Positions 11,088 to 20,365 are shown, counted from the stretch's first letter. The stretch is 64,000 bases of DNA from Hoyosella subflava DQS3-9A1 (GCF_000214175.1 NC_015564.1:1922001-1986000), one strand, 5' to 3'. A program made the numbers and translations. The notes: generated by a model not told the origin, from the sequence alone.

Positions 11088-11317
11088 AATCGGCGAGATT
11101 TGCGGAAAGTTCCCGGTTTCGTTTGACGTTTTCCCTGCGTGTCGCAAGGATTGCCACGGTGACCGGCGATTGTCGCGGTATGGTCGATGCGCGTTTCAGT
11201 GCTCCAGGCCGACACGCTGGCCCGAAGTGGCTTAGCGAACCGTTGGCTTCGTGTGTACGGTCGCACTCGCCGCGGGGTTGCGGTGAGAACAACGAAGGTA
11301 GATGAGACGGAGGAATC

Positions 11318-11638
11318 GTGGCCCTTCCCCAGTTGACCGATGAGCAGCGAGCCGCTGCTCTGGCGAAGGCGGCGGAGGCACGCCGGGCCCGGGCAGAGCT
11401 CAAGGATCGGCTCAAGCGCGGTGGAACCGACCTCAAGCAGGTTCTCGCCGATGCGGAAACCGATGAGATCCTCGGCAAAATGAAGGTCTCTGCGCTGCTC
11501 GAAGCCCTGCCGAAGGTTGGCAAGGTGAAGGCTCGGGACATCATGACCGAGCTGGAAATTGCACCAACACGACGCCTGCGTGGCCTCGGCGAGCGTCAGC
11601 GTAAAGCGCTGCTGCAGCGGTTCGATTTCGAGGCGTGA
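11318..11638 (+). CDS. mihF: Mycobacterial-type integration host factor mIHF
   Basis: mIHF (106 aa) is a nucleoid-associated DNA-binding protein restricted to Actinobacteria, unrelated in fold to E. coli IHF. The sequence has the family N-terminus [18 protein letters not shown], a basic helix [16 protein letters not shown], and a helix-two-turn-helix region [19 protein letters not shown] followed by [15 protein letters not shown]. Start GTG 11318 is preceded by GGAGGA (11309-11314). It begins the mihF-gmk-rpoZ-coaBC-metK-priA run. In mycobacteria PE/PPE genes often sit upstream; none is here. Confidence 0.94.
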   Translation: MALPQLTDEQRAAALAKAAEARRARAELKDRLKRGGTDLKQVLADAETDEILGKMKVSALLEALPKVGKVKARDIMTELEIAPTRRLRGLGERQRKALLQRFDFEA

Positions 11639-11657
11639 GTGTGAGGTGTTTGCTGCC

Positions 11658-12266
11658 GTGAACGACTCGTCAGGCGCAGCCGTGTCTGGCACCGAATCGG
11701 CAGTACAGCGGAGGGGTCGGCTGGTTGTGCTAGCCGGTCCCTCCGCTGTAGGCAAGTCGACAGTTGTGAACCGTCTCCGCGAGGTGGTGCCAGATCTGTG
11801 GTTCAGTGTGTCGGCGACAACGCGAGATCCACGCCCTGGCGAGGTGTCAGGCAGGGATTATCACTTTGTGTCGCGCGCTGAGTTCGATCGGATGATCGAA
11901 GCCGGTGAACTTCTTGAATGGGCGGACGTGCACGGAGGCCTCCAGCGTTCAGGGACGCCAAAGACGCCGGTCGCTGAGGCACTCGCTGCTGGAAAACCTG
12001 TTCTGCTGGAGGTGGATCTCGCGGGCGCGCGAGCGGTCCGTGAACGGCTGGCCGAGGCGACCCTGGTGTTCCTAGCCCCGCCGAGCTGGCAAGTTCTGGT
12101 GGATCGGCTGTCGGGCAGGGGAACGGAACCGCCCGAGGTTGTCGCACGTCGTTTAGAGACGGCGCGCGGGGAACTCGAAGCGAAACATGAGTTCGATCAT
12201 GTCGTCGTCAATGACGACGTGGAACGTGCGGTCGAGGAATTGGTATCCTTGCTCGTTGGGGCTTGA
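11658..12266 (+). CDS. gmk: Guanylate kinase
   Basis: GMP kinase (202 aa) phosphorylates GMP to GDP. The P-loop GPSAVGKST is at residues 27-35, and the GMP-binding segment includes [21 protein letters not shown] and the [11 protein letters not shown] loop. GTG 11658 is chosen because it is the last start before the conserved [13 protein letters not shown] strand, leaves a 19-base gap from mihF and has a GTGAGGTG ribosome site. An upstream in-frame start at 11559 would overlap mihF heavily. Confidence 0.95.
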   Translation: MNDSSGAAVSGTESAVQRRGRLVVLAGPSAVGKSTVVNRLREVVPDLWFSVSATTRDPRPGEVSGRDYHFVSRAEFDRMIEAGELLEWADVHGGLQRSGTPKTPVAEALAAGKPVLLEVDLAGARAVRERLAEATLVFLAPPSWQVLVDRLSGRGTEPPEVVARRLETARGELEAKHEFDHVVVNDDVERAVEELVSLLVGA

Positions 12267-12333
12267 CTGCGCAGCAGTTGCCGCCCCTGGTTGGCCCAGA
12301 TTGGCCCCGACCGCAGTATCAAGAGGAGTATGT

Positions 12334-12627
12334 GTGACAACGCCTAGCGCTGACGCCACTGCCAGTGCACTACCTGTGTATGATCCGCCGGTCGGTTTGA
12401 CGAACCCGCCGATCGACGAATTGCTTGCGCGCACGTCGTCGAAGTACGCCCTGGTGATCTTCGCTGCGAAGCGTGCCCGCCAGATCAACGACTACTACAA
12501 CCAGATCGGCAGCGGGATGCTCGAGTATGTCGGCCCGCTCGTTGACCCTGGAATGCACGAGAAGCCCCTTTCAATCTCACTGCGCGAGATTCATGGGGAC
12601 CTTCTCATTCACAACGAAGGCGAATAG
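12334..12627 (+). CDS. rpoZ: RNA polymerase omega subunit
   Basis: Omega (97 aa) binds the beta-prime C-terminus and helps RNA polymerase assembly. The conserved core [30 protein letters not shown] is at about residues 28-57, and the actinobacterial C-terminal segment [23 protein letters not shown] follows. Start GTG 12334 has an AAGAGGAG site at 12321-12328. The frame is open further upstream but into gmk. It is co-located with gmk and coaBC, as in most Actinobacteria. Confidence 0.95.
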   Translation: MTTPSADATASALPVYDPPVGLTNPPIDELLARTSSKYALVIFAAKRARQINDYYNQIGSGMLEYVGPLVDPGMHEKPLSISLREIHGDLLIHNEGE

Positions 12628-12639
12628 CGGGGTACCCCA

Positions 12640-13911
12640 GTGTCCGCGACAGAAGCTGGCGCGCTGGACGACACCCCTCCTCGCAAGCGCGTCATCGTTG
12701 GCGTGACCGGCGGTATCGCAGCGTACAAGGCATGTGCGCTGGTGCGATCGTTTGCTGAGGCGGGCCATAACGTTCAGGTCATCCCAACACAGTCGGCCCT
12801 GCAGTTCGTTGGTGCCGCGACCTTCGAGGCGCTTTCGGGTAACCCGGTTCACATCGGGGTGTTCGAAAACGTTCACGAAGTTCCGCACGTGCGCCTCGGA
12901 CAGGAGGCTGACCTCGTCGTCGTGGCTCCGGCGACGGCTGACGTTCTCGCGCGCGCCGCCCACGGCCGCGCGGACGATTTGCTCACGGCGACACTGCTGA
13001 CGGCGCGGTGCCCGGTTCTCTTCGCTCCCGCGATGCACACTGAAATGTGGGAGCATCCGGCGACCGTAGACAACGTCGGAACGCTGCGGGGGCGCGGTGC
13101 GCTCGTCATGGAGCCCGCAGCTGGGCGGCTGACCGGAGAAGACACGGGTCCGGGACGGCTTCCCGAGCCTGATGAGATCTTCGGCCTCGGCAGCATGCTG
13201 CTGGAGCGAGCAGACGCATTGCCGCGGGATCTCGTGGGATGCAGGGTCGTGGTCTCCGCTGGTGGCACGCGAGAGCCGCTTGACCCGGTTCGTTTTCTGG
13301 GTAACCGGAGTTCGGGCAAGCAGGGTTACGCTGTGGCGCGCCTGGCGGTGCAGCGGGGAGCATCTGTGACACTGATCACCGGCCCGACAGGGGGCCTGAC
13401 GGATCCCGCGGGCGCGGAGATGATCAGAGTTTCCACCGCCGAGGAAATGCGCGCTGCGGTACGGAAACACAGTGACAACGCCGATGTCGTGATCATGGCT
13501 GCGGCAGTTGCAGATTTCCGGCCAGCATCGATTGCCGAAAGCAAAATCAAAAAGGGCGCTGACGAGCCAGACACCATTCCGCTGGTGCGAAACATAGACA
13601 TTCTTGCTGAGACTGTGCAGCGTCGCGACGAGGGTGAACTCCCGGCGACACGTGTCATCGTGGGGTTCGCCGCCGAGACCGGAGACGAGCACGGTGACGT
13701 GCTTACTCACGCGCGAAGCAAGTTGGAGCGAAAAGGGTGCGAACTACTTGTCGTTAACGCGGTCGGAGAAGGCAAAGCCTTCGAGGTCGATTCCAATATG
13801 GGGTGGATCTTGTCGCGGGATGGGGCCGAGAAGGCGCTCCCGTTGGGGTCGAAGAATCTGATGGCAAGCCGAATTCTCGATGCGGTCAGCGGCTTGCTGT
13901 ACGCCGGATAA
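12640..13911 (+). CDS. coaBC: Bifunctional phosphopantothenoylcysteine decarboxylase / ligase
   Basis: CoaBC (423 aa) makes 4-phosphopantetheine in coenzyme A synthesis. The N-terminal flavoprotein CoaC domain begins VIVGVTGGIAAYKACALVRSF, has the catalytic His in VHEVPHVRLGQEADL, and contains the LLTARCPVLFAPAMHTEMWEHP segment. The C-terminal CoaB domain has VVVSAGGTREPLDPVRFLGN and the AAAVADFRP motif with the later Lys-rich loop SKIKKG. GTG 12640 lies 12 bases after rpoZ. Confidence 0.96.
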   Translation: MSATEAGALDDTPPRKRVIVGVTGGIAAYKACALVRSFAEAGHNVQVIPTQSALQFVGAATFEALSGNPVHIGVFENVHEVPHVRLGQEADLVVVAPATADVLARAAHGRADDLLTATLLTARCPVLFAPAMHTEMWEHPATVDNVGTLRGRGALVMEPAAGRLTGEDTGPGRLPEPDEIFGLGSMLLERADALPRDLVGCRVVVSAGGTREPLDPVRFLGNRSSGKQGYAVARLAVQRGASVTLITGPTGGLTDPAGAEMIRVSTAEEMRAAVRKHSDNADVVIMAAAVADFRPASIAESKIKKGADEPDTIPLVRNIDILAETVQRRDEGELPATRVIVGFAAETGDEHGDVLTHARSKLERKGCELLVVNAVGEGKAFEVDSNMGWILSRDGAEKALPLGSKNLMASRILDAVSGLLYAG

Positions 13912-13961
13912 AGGCACTCAGACGTCGCTCGGCGAGTACGGCAAAATACCTCAGCCGTGCC

Positions 13962-13967
13962 TAGACT
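13962..13967 (+). promoter_or_regulatory. Candidate -10 box of metK
   Basis: TAGACT, a good match to the actinobacterial TANNNT -10 element, lies 42 bases before the metK GTG at 14010 in the 98-base space after coaBC. The same TAGACT string recurs before fmt and rpe. No riboswitch fold was recognised. Confidence 0.5.
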
Positions 13968-14009
13968 GGGCGTAACAACCACAGGGTAAACAACCGAGAG
14001 GCAGACGAC

Positions 14010-15224
14010 GTGAGCCCGTCCAGTCGCAGACTGTTCACAAGTGAATCGGTAACAGAAGGCCATCCTGACAAGATCTGCGACGCGATCAGCGATTCCATCC
14101 TCGATTCGATACTCAAAGAGGACCCCCGCGCTCGTGTCGCGGTCGAGACTCTGGTGACGACCGGTCAGGTGCACGTCGCGGGTGAGGTCAGCACGACTGC
14201 CTACGCCGATATCCCGACAATCGTCCGAGAGCGCGTACTCGAAATCGGTTACGACTCGTCATCCAAGGGCTTCGACGGGAACTCCTGTGGCGTGAATGTG
14301 GCGATCGGCGCTCAGTCTCCAGAGATCGCCCAGGGCGTCGAGAATGCATACGAATCGCGCGTGGAAGGCCTCAGCGAGGACGATCTCGATCGGCAAGGCG
14401 CCGGCGATCAGGGCTTGATGTTTGGCTTCGCATGCCAGGACACACCTGAGTTGATGCCGCTGCCGATCGCGCTCGCGCACCGGCTGTCCCGCCGCCTTAC
14501 CGAGACCAGGAAAACCGGTGTGCTGCCGTACCTCCGGCCGGATGGCAAGACCCAGGTCACTATCGAATACGTCGGCGAACGGCCCGTCCGGCTCGACACG
14601 GTAGTGGTCTCCACTCAGCATGCCGCAGACATCGATCTGGATAATCTGCTCGCCCCTGATATCCGGGACCATGTGCTCGGCGCGGTCCTGAAGGATCTCG
14701 ATCTGCCCAACCTGGACACGTCTGAAGTCAAGCTGCTGGTCAACCCGACGGGGCGTTTCGTTCTTGGTGGCCCAATGGGGGACGCCGGCCTCACTGGCCG
14801 GAAGATCATCGTGGATACCTACGGTGGCATGGCGCGTCACGGTGGTGGGGCGTTCTCAGGGAAAGATCCGTCAAAGGTTGATCGCTCCGCTGCCTACGCC
14901 ATGCGCTGGGTCGCGAAGAATGCGGTGGCAGCTGGGCTTGCAGACCGCCTTGAAGTTCAGGTCGCCTACGCAATCGGCAAAGCTGCACCCGTTGGCCTTT
15001 TCGTCGAGAGCTTCGGCACCGAGAAAGTCGACCCCCTCAAGATTCAGTCAGCGATCGTCGAAGTTTTTGATCTGCGGCCTGCAGCGATAATTCGTGACCT
15101 GGATCTTCTTCGACCGATTTACGCCCAGACCGCTGCTTACGGTCATTTCGGTCGCACCGATATCGACCTGCCGTGGGAGCAGACTGACCGGGCTGATGCG
15201 CTGCGCGCGGCAGCAGGTCTCTGA
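14010..15224 (+). CDS. metK: S-adenosylmethionine synthetase
   Basis: MAT (404 aa) makes S-adenosylmethionine from ATP and methionine. Signature motifs are [20 protein letters not shown] (N-terminus), [13 protein letters not shown] (about residue 130), and [22 protein letters not shown] (about residue 285). The length is standard for a homotetrameric MetK. GTG 14010 is preceded by a GAGAGGCAG stretch. It precedes priA, which also belongs to the conserved neighbourhood. Confidence 0.97.
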   Translation: MSPSSRRLFTSESVTEGHPDKICDAISDSILDSILKEDPRARVAVETLVTTGQVHVAGEVSTTAYADIPTIVRERVLEIGYDSSSKGFDGNSCGVNVAIGAQSPEIAQGVENAYESRVEGLSEDDLDRQGAGDQGLMFGFACQDTPELMPLPIALAHRLSRRLTETRKTGVLPYLRPDGKTQVTIEYVGERPVRLDTVVVSTQHAADIDLDNLLAPDIRDHVLGAVLKDLDLPNLDTSEVKLLVNPTGRFVLGGPMGDAGLTGRKIIVDTYGGMARHGGGAFSGKDPSKVDRSAAYAMRWVAKNAVAAGLADRLEVQVAYAIGKAAPVGLFVESFGTEKVDPLKIQSAIVEVFDLRPAAIIRDLDLLRPIYAQTAAYGHFGRTDIDLPWEQTDRADALRAAAGL

Positions 15225-15253
15225 GCGGAGCAAAGCTGGAGCGAACAGCGGCA

Positions 15254-17239
15254 GTGCAGCGGCCGATTGCCCGGGTGCTGCCGATGCTGCCGCTGCCGCA
15301 CCTCGATCGCGAGTTCGACTACCTAATCCCCGCCGAACTCGATGAGCAGGCACAGCCGGGGGTGCGTGTTCGTGTCCGTTTTGCCGGGCGGCTCGTCGAT
15401 GGTTACCTCGTCGACCGCGCAGAAACCAGCGAGCGCGAGGGAAAGCTCGGCTGGCTCGATCGTGTCGTTTCTCCTGTTCAGGTCCTGACGCCCGAGATCT
15501 CCAGGCTCGTCGACGCCGTAGCCGAACGATATGCCGGCACTCGCGCCGATGTGCTGCGGCTGGCAATACCACCGCGTCACGCCCGCATCGAATCCGAGAA
15601 CAGGGAACCCGTCGATCCGCCGGTCATCGCAGCCCCCGACGTATCGGCATGGTCCACATATACGCTAGGCCGGGCGCTGTGCGAAGCTCTCGGCGAAGGT
15701 AAGGCCGCTCGAGCTGTGTGGCAGGCTGTGCCGGGGGAGGAATGGCCGCGCCGTTGCGCGGAACTCGCCGCGCAAGTGGCCGTGACGGGGCGCGGAGCAC
15801 TCATCGTGGTCCCCGATCAACGTGACCTCGATCGTGTGGCTAACGCGTGTAACGAAATCATCGGTGGTGGTACCGTCTCGGTGCTTTCTGCCGGGCTGGG
15901 TCCAGCGCAGCGCTATCGCCGATGGCTCGCTGCGCTGCGTGGGCACGCGCGCGTTGTGGTTGGCACGCGTAGTGCAATGTTCGCGCCGGTGCACAATCTG
16001 GGGCTTGTCGTGGTCTGGGATGACGGTGATGATCTTCACGCTGAACCTCGGTCGCCGTACCCGCATGTGCGGGACGTGGCGATCCAGCGGGCTCATCTGT
16101 CGGGTGCAGCGTTCGTATCGGCGGGCTTCGCCAGGACGTGTGAATCTCAGTTGCTTGTCGAGTCTGGGTGGGCCCAGGAAGTCGTCGCGCCGCGCGCGGA
16201 GGTTCGTGCGCATGCACCGCGGATCGTTGCGCTTGCCGATAGCGAGGCAGCCCTTGTGCGGGACCCCGCAGCCCGAGCGGCCCGGCTGCCCGCGATTGCG
16301 TTCGCCGCTGCCCGCGATGCACTAGCCCGCGATGAACCGGTGCTTGTCCAGGTGCCTCGCCGTGGATACGTGCCTGCTTTGGCATGTCAGGACTGCCGGG
16401 CGCCGTTGCGGTGCCGAGTGTGTGCGGGGCCGATGGAGATGGTGAGCGAGGATGGCCGTCAGGCGTTTCGTTGCAGGTGGTGTGCTACGAGGGTCGGTGC
16501 CCCGAAGTGTGATGCGTGCGGCTCAGGCCGCATTCGGGCGCAAGTTGTCGGTGCACGCCGGACTGCAGAGGAACTGGGGCGGGCATTTCCGGGTGTCCCA
16601 GTCCTGACCTCGGGTGGGGAGGCAGTGCTCGCGTCGGTGCAGCAACGAAAATCACTTGTGGTGTGTACACCCGGAGCCGAACCGGTGGCAGATGCTGGTT
16701 ATGGCGCTGCGCTGCTGCTCGATGGCTGGGCTCTTCTTGGCCGTGCTGACCTGCGAGTGTCGGAGGATGCTTTGCGGAAATGGATGCTGGCTTGCACGCT
16801 CGTGAAGCCGGCGTCGGCGGGCGGGATGGTGGTGGTGGTGGCCGACTCAGGCATTCCTGTTGTTCAGGCGCTGATTCGGTGGGATCCAGCTGGATTTGCT
16901 GATGTGGAGTTGCGGCAGCGTGAAGAGGTGGGCTTCCCGCCAGCGGTAAAGATGATCGCGATTGACGGTGACTCGACGGCAGTTGCGGATTTCGTGGCTC
17001 ACGGTGACATGCCGCAGGGTACGGATGTGCTGGGGCCAGTGCCGCTTCCCGCAGGGGCCCGGATGCCAGTTCAGGGCGCGGGCGCGGATCCCGAGGACGT
17101 CGAACGTGTATTGCTTCGAACGGGCCGGAGATCTGGGGCCGCATTGGCTGGGGAAGTGCGCAAAGTGCAGGCCGTCCGGAGCGCGCAGAAGGGGGCGGGT
17201 CCCGTACGGGTGCAGGTTGACCCACTTCACATCGGATAA
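15254..17239 (+). CDS. priA: PriA-like protein, probably non-helicase (degenerate)
   Basis: Actinobacterial PriA homologue (661 aa). The N-terminal DNA-binding domain (RVLPMLPLPHLDREFDYLIP) and the paired-Cys zinc region (CQDCRAPLRCRVCAG, CRWCATRVGAPKCDACGSG, about residues 378-430) are intact, which suggests replication-restart DNA binding. However, no Walker A GxGKT is visible where it should be (the region reads TLGRALCEALGEGKAAR), and the DEAH box is replaced by WDDGDDLH. This loss is known for Actinobacteria, so helicase activity is doubtful. GTG 15254 is the only plausible start after metK. The C-terminus is alanine and glycine rich. Confidence 0.88.
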   Translation: MQRPIARVLPMLPLPHLDREFDYLIPAELDEQAQPGVRVRVRFAGRLVDGYLVDRAETSEREGKLGWLDRVVSPVQVLTPEISRLVDAVAERYAGTRADVLRLAIPPRHARIESENREPVDPPVIAAPDVSAWSTYTLGRALCEALGEGKAARAVWQAVPGEEWPRRCAELAAQVAVTGRGALIVVPDQRDLDRVANACNEIIGGGTVSVLSAGLGPAQRYRRWLAALRGHARVVVGTRSAMFAPVHNLGLVVVWDDGDDLHAEPRSPYPHVRDVAIQRAHLSGAAFVSAGFARTCESQLLVESGWAQEVVAPRAEVRAHAPRIVALADSEAALVRDPAARAARLPAIAFAAARDALARDEPVLVQVPRRGYVPALACQDCRAPLRCRVCAGPMEMVSEDGRQAFRCRWCATRVGAPKCDACGSGRIRAQVVGARRTAEELGRAFPGVPVLTSGGEAVLASVQQRKSLVVCTPGAEPVADAGYGAALLLDGWALLGRADLRVSEDALRKWMLACTLVKPASAGGMVVVVADSGIPVVQALIRWDPAGFADVELRQREEVGFPPAVKMIAIDGDSTAVADFVAHGDMPQGTDVLGPVPLPAGARMPVQGAGADPEDVERVLLRTGRRSGAALAGEVRKVQAVRSAQKGAGPVRVQVDPLHIG

Positions 17240-17257
17240 GGTGTTGCAATGCGATAG

Positions 17258-17294
17258 GTTCCGATATATCGTTAGAAGTGCGATATATCGGAAC
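17258..17294. promoter_or_regulatory. PadR operator: 14-bp inverted repeat built of two CGATATATCG palindromes
   Basis: GTTCCGATATATCG (17258-17271) and its exact reverse complement (17281-17294) are separated by 9 bases. Each arm contains the self-complementary 10-mer CGATATATCG, with centres 19 bp apart, giving two stacked sites. The element lies 19 bases before the PadR start codon and very probably serves as its autoregulatory operator. It also follows priA by 18 bases and could fold as a hairpin in priA mRNA. Confidence 0.75.
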
Positions 17295-17313
17295 TATTCA
17301 AGGAGGTGCGCTA

Positions 17314-17925
17314 ATGCGCCACGAACATCGCAATCGCAACAGCCGAGTGGAGGAGCGTCGCGCGGAGCGGCGTGCACGTCAGGAACGCCCCCGCGGTGGC
17401 CTGCACATCGAAGGCTTCGGGGCAGGTCCAGGATTGATCAGGATTGGTGGGCCTGTTGCACGGCGGACGAGGGGACGTCGCAGGGATGTCCGATCCGCGG
17501 TCCTGCTGCTGCTCGCTGAGTCGCCGATGCATGGTTATCAGCTGATTCAGGAGATCGAGGAGCGCAGCGGTGGCGAATGGAAGCCAAGCCCAGGTTCCAT
17601 CTACCCGACGTTATCCGCGCTTGAAGACGAAGGTCTCCTCGTCATCGAACGGATCGAAGGCCGCAAGACCGCTCGTCTGACCGCCGAAGGCACAGAGTAC
17701 GTGGGTGCGCAGCGTGAAACACTTGGCGACCCGTTCCTCTCTGACGGTGCAGGCGCCACTCAGGCGCGCGACTTGCGTGAACTGGCCCGCCTGCTCGCTG
17801 CTGCAGCACGCCAGGTCGCAGCGGTCGGCACAGTTGAACAATACGATCAGGCATCGACCATCCTCACCGACGCCCGGAAGGCGCTCTATCGGCTCCTCGC
17901 TGAAGACAGCGGTCAAGGCGAGTAG
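17314..17925 (+). CDS. PadR family transcriptional regulator
   Basis: Winged-helix regulator (203 aa). After a long Arg-rich N-terminal extension (RRAERRARQERPRG, residues about 12-28, probably DNA contacting), the PadR fold runs RRDVRSAVLLLLAESPMHGYQLIQEIEERSGGEW, with SIYPTLSALEDEGLLVIERIEGRK as recognition helix and wing (about residues 52-115). A C-terminal helical dimer region (ELARLLAAAARQVAAV) follows. ATG 17314 is chosen for the AAGGAGGTG site at 17300-17308; an ATG-like start at 17278 lies inside the operator. It heads an accessory block with the next gene, its probable co-regulated partner. Confidence 0.9.
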   Translation: MRHEHRNRNSRVEERRAERRARQERPRGGLHIEGFGAGPGLIRIGGPVARRTRGRRRDVRSAVLLLLAESPMHGYQLIQEIEERSGGEWKPSPGSIYPTLSALEDEGLLVIERIEGRKTARLTAEGTEYVGAQRETLGDPFLSDGAGATQARDLRELARLLAAAARQVAAVGTVEQYDQASTILTDARKALYRLLAEDSGQGE

Positions 17926-17949
17926 AAAGAAAAGGCAGAGGGGGTAGCT

Positions 17950-18330
17950 GTGCCGTTTCCTGTGGTTCTTGCCAGATTCAACCGTCACGTCACGAATAGG
18001 CTGGCGATGCTCGCGGCCGGCCGCGTGCCGGGCTATGGGATCGTGGTGCACAAAGGGCGCCGTTCGGGCAACGTGTATCAGACGCCCGTGAATGTGTTTC
18101 CCGACGGCAGCGGCGGATACCGAATTGCGCTCACCTACGGGACGGGCAGCGACTGGGTTCAGAACGTTCTTGCTGCGGGGGAGTGCACGCTGGAAACCCG
18201 CGGTACTGCAGTAACTCTCGTGAACCCCGTCGTTGAAACCGACCGTCGGTACGGGTGGGCGCCTCCGTTCGCCCGGCTCGTGCTCAGGGCGATCAACGCG
18301 CCTCATTGTCTCCATTGCCGGGCTGAGTAG
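17950..18330 (+). CDS. F420-type nitroreductase family (DDN-like) protein
   Basis: Small split-barrel flavin/deazaflavin oxidoreductase (126 aa), resembling the actinobacterial deazaflavin-dependent nitroreductase family. The visible family pattern is PGYGIVVHKGRRSGNVYQTPV followed by YRIALTYGTGSDWVQNVLAAGECTLETRG, where the Gly-rich TYGTGSDWVQN loop binds the cofactor phosphate. The substrate is unknown. GTG 17950 has a GAGGGGG site just upstream. It lies 24 bases after the padR gene in the same direction, so it probably shares its operator. Family assignment is good; use of F420 is inferred. Confidence 0.82.
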   Translation: MPFPVVLARFNRHVTNRLAMLAAGRVPGYGIVVHKGRRSGNVYQTPVNVFPDGSGGYRIALTYGTGSDWVQNVLAAGECTLETRGTAVTLVNPVVETDRRYGWAPPFARLVLRAINAPHCLHCRAE

Positions 18331-18365
18331 CGGCAACCGAAAGTCGGCGCATCAGATGCTCGGTG

Positions 18366-18704
18366 TCACATTTGGTTTGCTAGCTCGTTGGCGGAGTCGA
18401 TGGCGATGTCGATGGCGCGGGTCACCAGTGGCGATTGCCTGCGCTCGGCCGACCAGTGCAGATGCACCTCACGGACGGGCGATGGCCGCAGTTGGTGGAT
18501 GCTGAGCCGGTTGTCGGACCAAGCATCGGATCCGCGGAGGGCAAGCCATGGCAGCACCGCGGAGCCTATGCCTGCACGGACCATTGACAAGATTGTTTCG
18601 TGGCCGGCGGTGCGAAATACGAACCGTGGACGCGCGCTACCGCTGGCGAGGACCCGCTCCAGCCATCTTTGGTGATAGGTGAGAGGCCAGCCCACCATGG
18701 GGTG
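18366..18704 (-). pseudogene. LysR regulator remnant (C-terminal part only)
   Basis: Reading leftward from about 18704, about 110 codons encode the end of a LysR substrate-binding domain (RFVFRTAGHETILSMVRAG, IGSAVLPWLAL, then HLHWSAERRQSPLVTRAID). The HTH domain and first half of the effector domain, roughly 190 residues, are absent. The fragment starts exactly where the truncated hydrolase on the other strand begins, so one deletion probably removed both 5' ends. An ATG at 18698 could start a 110-aa peptide, but it would have no DNA-binding domain. Confidence 0.72.
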
Positions 18705-18706
18705 CG

Positions 18707-19117
18707 GCCTGGGAGTTGCCCGCGCCCGAAATCGATTGGGCCGATCAGGCGGCGGTCATCAATTACCGAGTCGACGTCGAGCGCCCCTACGCCGGATCGC
18801 TCGGATTCGACGAGGAGCGTGTGCGTGCGCTGGCCACGCTCGAGGTGCACCGGAGTCGCAACATGGAGTCGGCGATGACGAACCACTTCATTGCCGAATC
18901 AGGGGCCGCGGTGGACCCCGCCGGGATTCGTGTGCCGACTCTGATTCTGCACAGCGCCGCCGACCCGATGTTTCCTCTCCCGCACGGCGAGGCCCTCGCC
19001 CAGGCGATCCCGGGTGCCCGACTCGTGCGGCTAGAAGGAGTAGGTCATGAAATCCCGCCGCCTGCCGTATGGGATGTGGTCATGCCGGAACTGCACAGGC
19101 ACTTGCACCGCAACTAG
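18707..19117 (+). pseudogene. Alpha/beta-hydrolase remnant (C-terminal half)
   Basis: About 136 codons matching the C-terminal half of an alpha/beta hydrolase: the AWELPAPEIDW cap segment, MTNHFIAES, VPTLILHSAADPMFPLPHGEAL carrying the acid residue, and LEGVGHEIPP carrying the catalytic His. The half with the nucleophile elbow is missing and no normal start codon precedes the homology (the first in-frame option is TTG 18716). It faces away from the LysR remnant, the classical layout of a LysR regulator and its divergent target, with the shared intergenic part deleted. Confidence 0.72.
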
Positions 19118-19151
19118 CGAAATTGCGGTACCCGTGCGATTTTCAAGATCA

Positions 19152-19178
19152 TTTGTGTGCCATTCTTATGGCAACAAA
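19152..19178 (+). terminator. Hairpin after hydrolase remnant
   Basis: TTTGTGTGCCA (19152-19162) pairs with TGGCAACAAA (19169-19178), with one bulged G and a six-base loop TTCTTA. It lies in an AT-rich space (19118-19292) after the hydrolase remnant and before the lipase. It could be a weak terminator; no U-tract follows. Confidence 0.35.
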
Positions 19179-19292
19179 CTGTTGATTAAAATTGCACACA
19201 CTGTGGTAATTGATAAGTAACCCATTTGATCTTTTTTGCCCCGTAGTATCCCGTGCCAGGATGTTTCAGCTCGGCGCTGCGGAGGGCGGTCT

Positions 19293-20315
19293 GTGAGAAA
19301 TTCGGGGAGTTTATTCTCAGGGGTGCGCGCGAGAATGGCATGGGCGTCTCTTGTTCTGGCGAGCCTGTTGGCCGTGCTGGTGGCGCAGCCGACCGGTGCA
19401 GAGGTCCGGGGACCCGCTATGCCGGAAGAGAACGGTCCGCGACAAACCTCGGCTACTGAGGCGAAACAATTTGACAAGAAGAATCCGGGCTATGTGCCCG
19501 CCGGAACCAACGAATTCGATTGTTCACCGTCGGAAACCGCGCCGTACCCTGTGCTGCTTGCCCACGGCACGGATGCGACTGCATACGCGGACTATGCGAG
19601 GCTGGGGCCTTTTCTGAAAGATCATGGCTATTGCGTGTTCGCGCTGAACTACGGACTGGGAAAGCCCGGCGTTAATTTCAGTCCCGCCACGGGACTTGAT
19701 GCGGATACCTACGGGACGACCGACATGCGGCAATCGGCTCAAGAAGTTGCGGACGCAGTGACCCAAATCCGGTCTGCGACCGGCGCCGAGAAGGTTCACT
19801 TGGTTGGCTTTTCCCAGGGTGCGAACGTAACCCGCTACTACATCAATAAGCTCGGAGGTGCCGGGCATGTTGACGCCTGGGTGGGGATCGCGTCGCCTTC
19901 GTACGGCAGCGCCGCGCCGCCAACGGTGGCGCAGTTACCGGGGGGTGAAACTCTCGCTGACGACTTTTTCGCCCCGGCCCTGGTACAGCAGATCGAGGGC
20001 TCGGAGTTCCTCCGCGATCTTAACTCGCCCACGGACACCGTGGAAGGAGTGCGGTACACGACGATCGGCACGAGGCACGACGAAGTGATTCAGCCGGTGC
20101 GCAACATTCACCTCAAGGGCGCGGGCGCTCGGAACGTCTTCATCCAAGATGTGTGCGAAATCGACATGAGCGGCCATTTCCAGTTGCCCTACAGTCCTCT
20201 GGTCAGCGAACTCGTACTGGAAGCACTGGACCCTGGTTATCAGCGGAGCGACGTTTGCACCTTCGTGCCGCCAGGGCTGGGCTTGCTCGAAACCATCATC
20301 GTCAACAACTTCTAG
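19293..20315 (+). CDS. Secreted lipase/esterase, alpha/beta hydrolase (class 2 lipase-like)
   Basis: Exported serine hydrolase (340 aa), probably a triacylglycerol lipase or esterase. A signal peptide is clear: basic SGVRARMAW, hydrophobic [14 protein letters not shown], then a cleavage zone near QPTGAEV (about residue 36). The mature part has the family strand [21 protein letters not shown], nucleophile elbow [12 protein letters not shown] (Ser about 181), an Asp region TRHDEVIQP and His in SGHFQLP. Four Cys (DCSPS, GYCVF, DVCEID, SDVCTF) probably make two disulfides. GTG 19293 is chosen for the GGAGGG site at 19281-19286; the frame from 19236 lacks a ribosome site. Confidence 0.88.
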   Translation: MRNSGSLFSGVRARMAWASLVLASLLAVLVAQPTGAEVRGPAMPEENGPRQTSATEAKQFDKKNPGYVPAGTNEFDCSPSETAPYPVLLAHGTDATAYADYARLGPFLKDHGYCVFALNYGLGKPGVNFSPATGLDADTYGTTDMRQSAQEVADAVTQIRSATGAEKVHLVGFSQGANVTRYYINKLGGAGHVDAWVGIASPSYGSAAPPTVAQLPGGETLADDFFAPALVQQIEGSEFLRDLNSPTDTVEGVRYTTIGTRHDEVIQPVRNIHLKGAGARNVFIQDVCEIDMSGHFQLPYSPLVSELVLEALDPGYQRSDVCTFVPPGLGLLETIIVNNF

Positions 20316-20359
20316 AGCATCAGAGACCGGCGGCTGTACGAGCTCGCGCAAGCGGTCCC

Positions 20360-20365
20360 TAGACT
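20360..20365 (+). promoter_or_regulatory. Candidate -10 box of fmt
   Basis: TAGACT lies 39 bases before the fmt ATG at 20404, in the 88-base gap after the lipase, so fmt-rsmB appears to have its own promoter. Confidence 0.5.

Noticed and set aside
11123-11305. 60-codon frame between pyrF and mihF
   Set aside because: No ribosome site, composition unlike coding sequence, and no recognisable pattern; more likely the mihF promoter region.
12577-13710. 377-codon minus-strand frame over coaBC
   Set aside because: Antisense to the conserved CoaBC domains and without family features.
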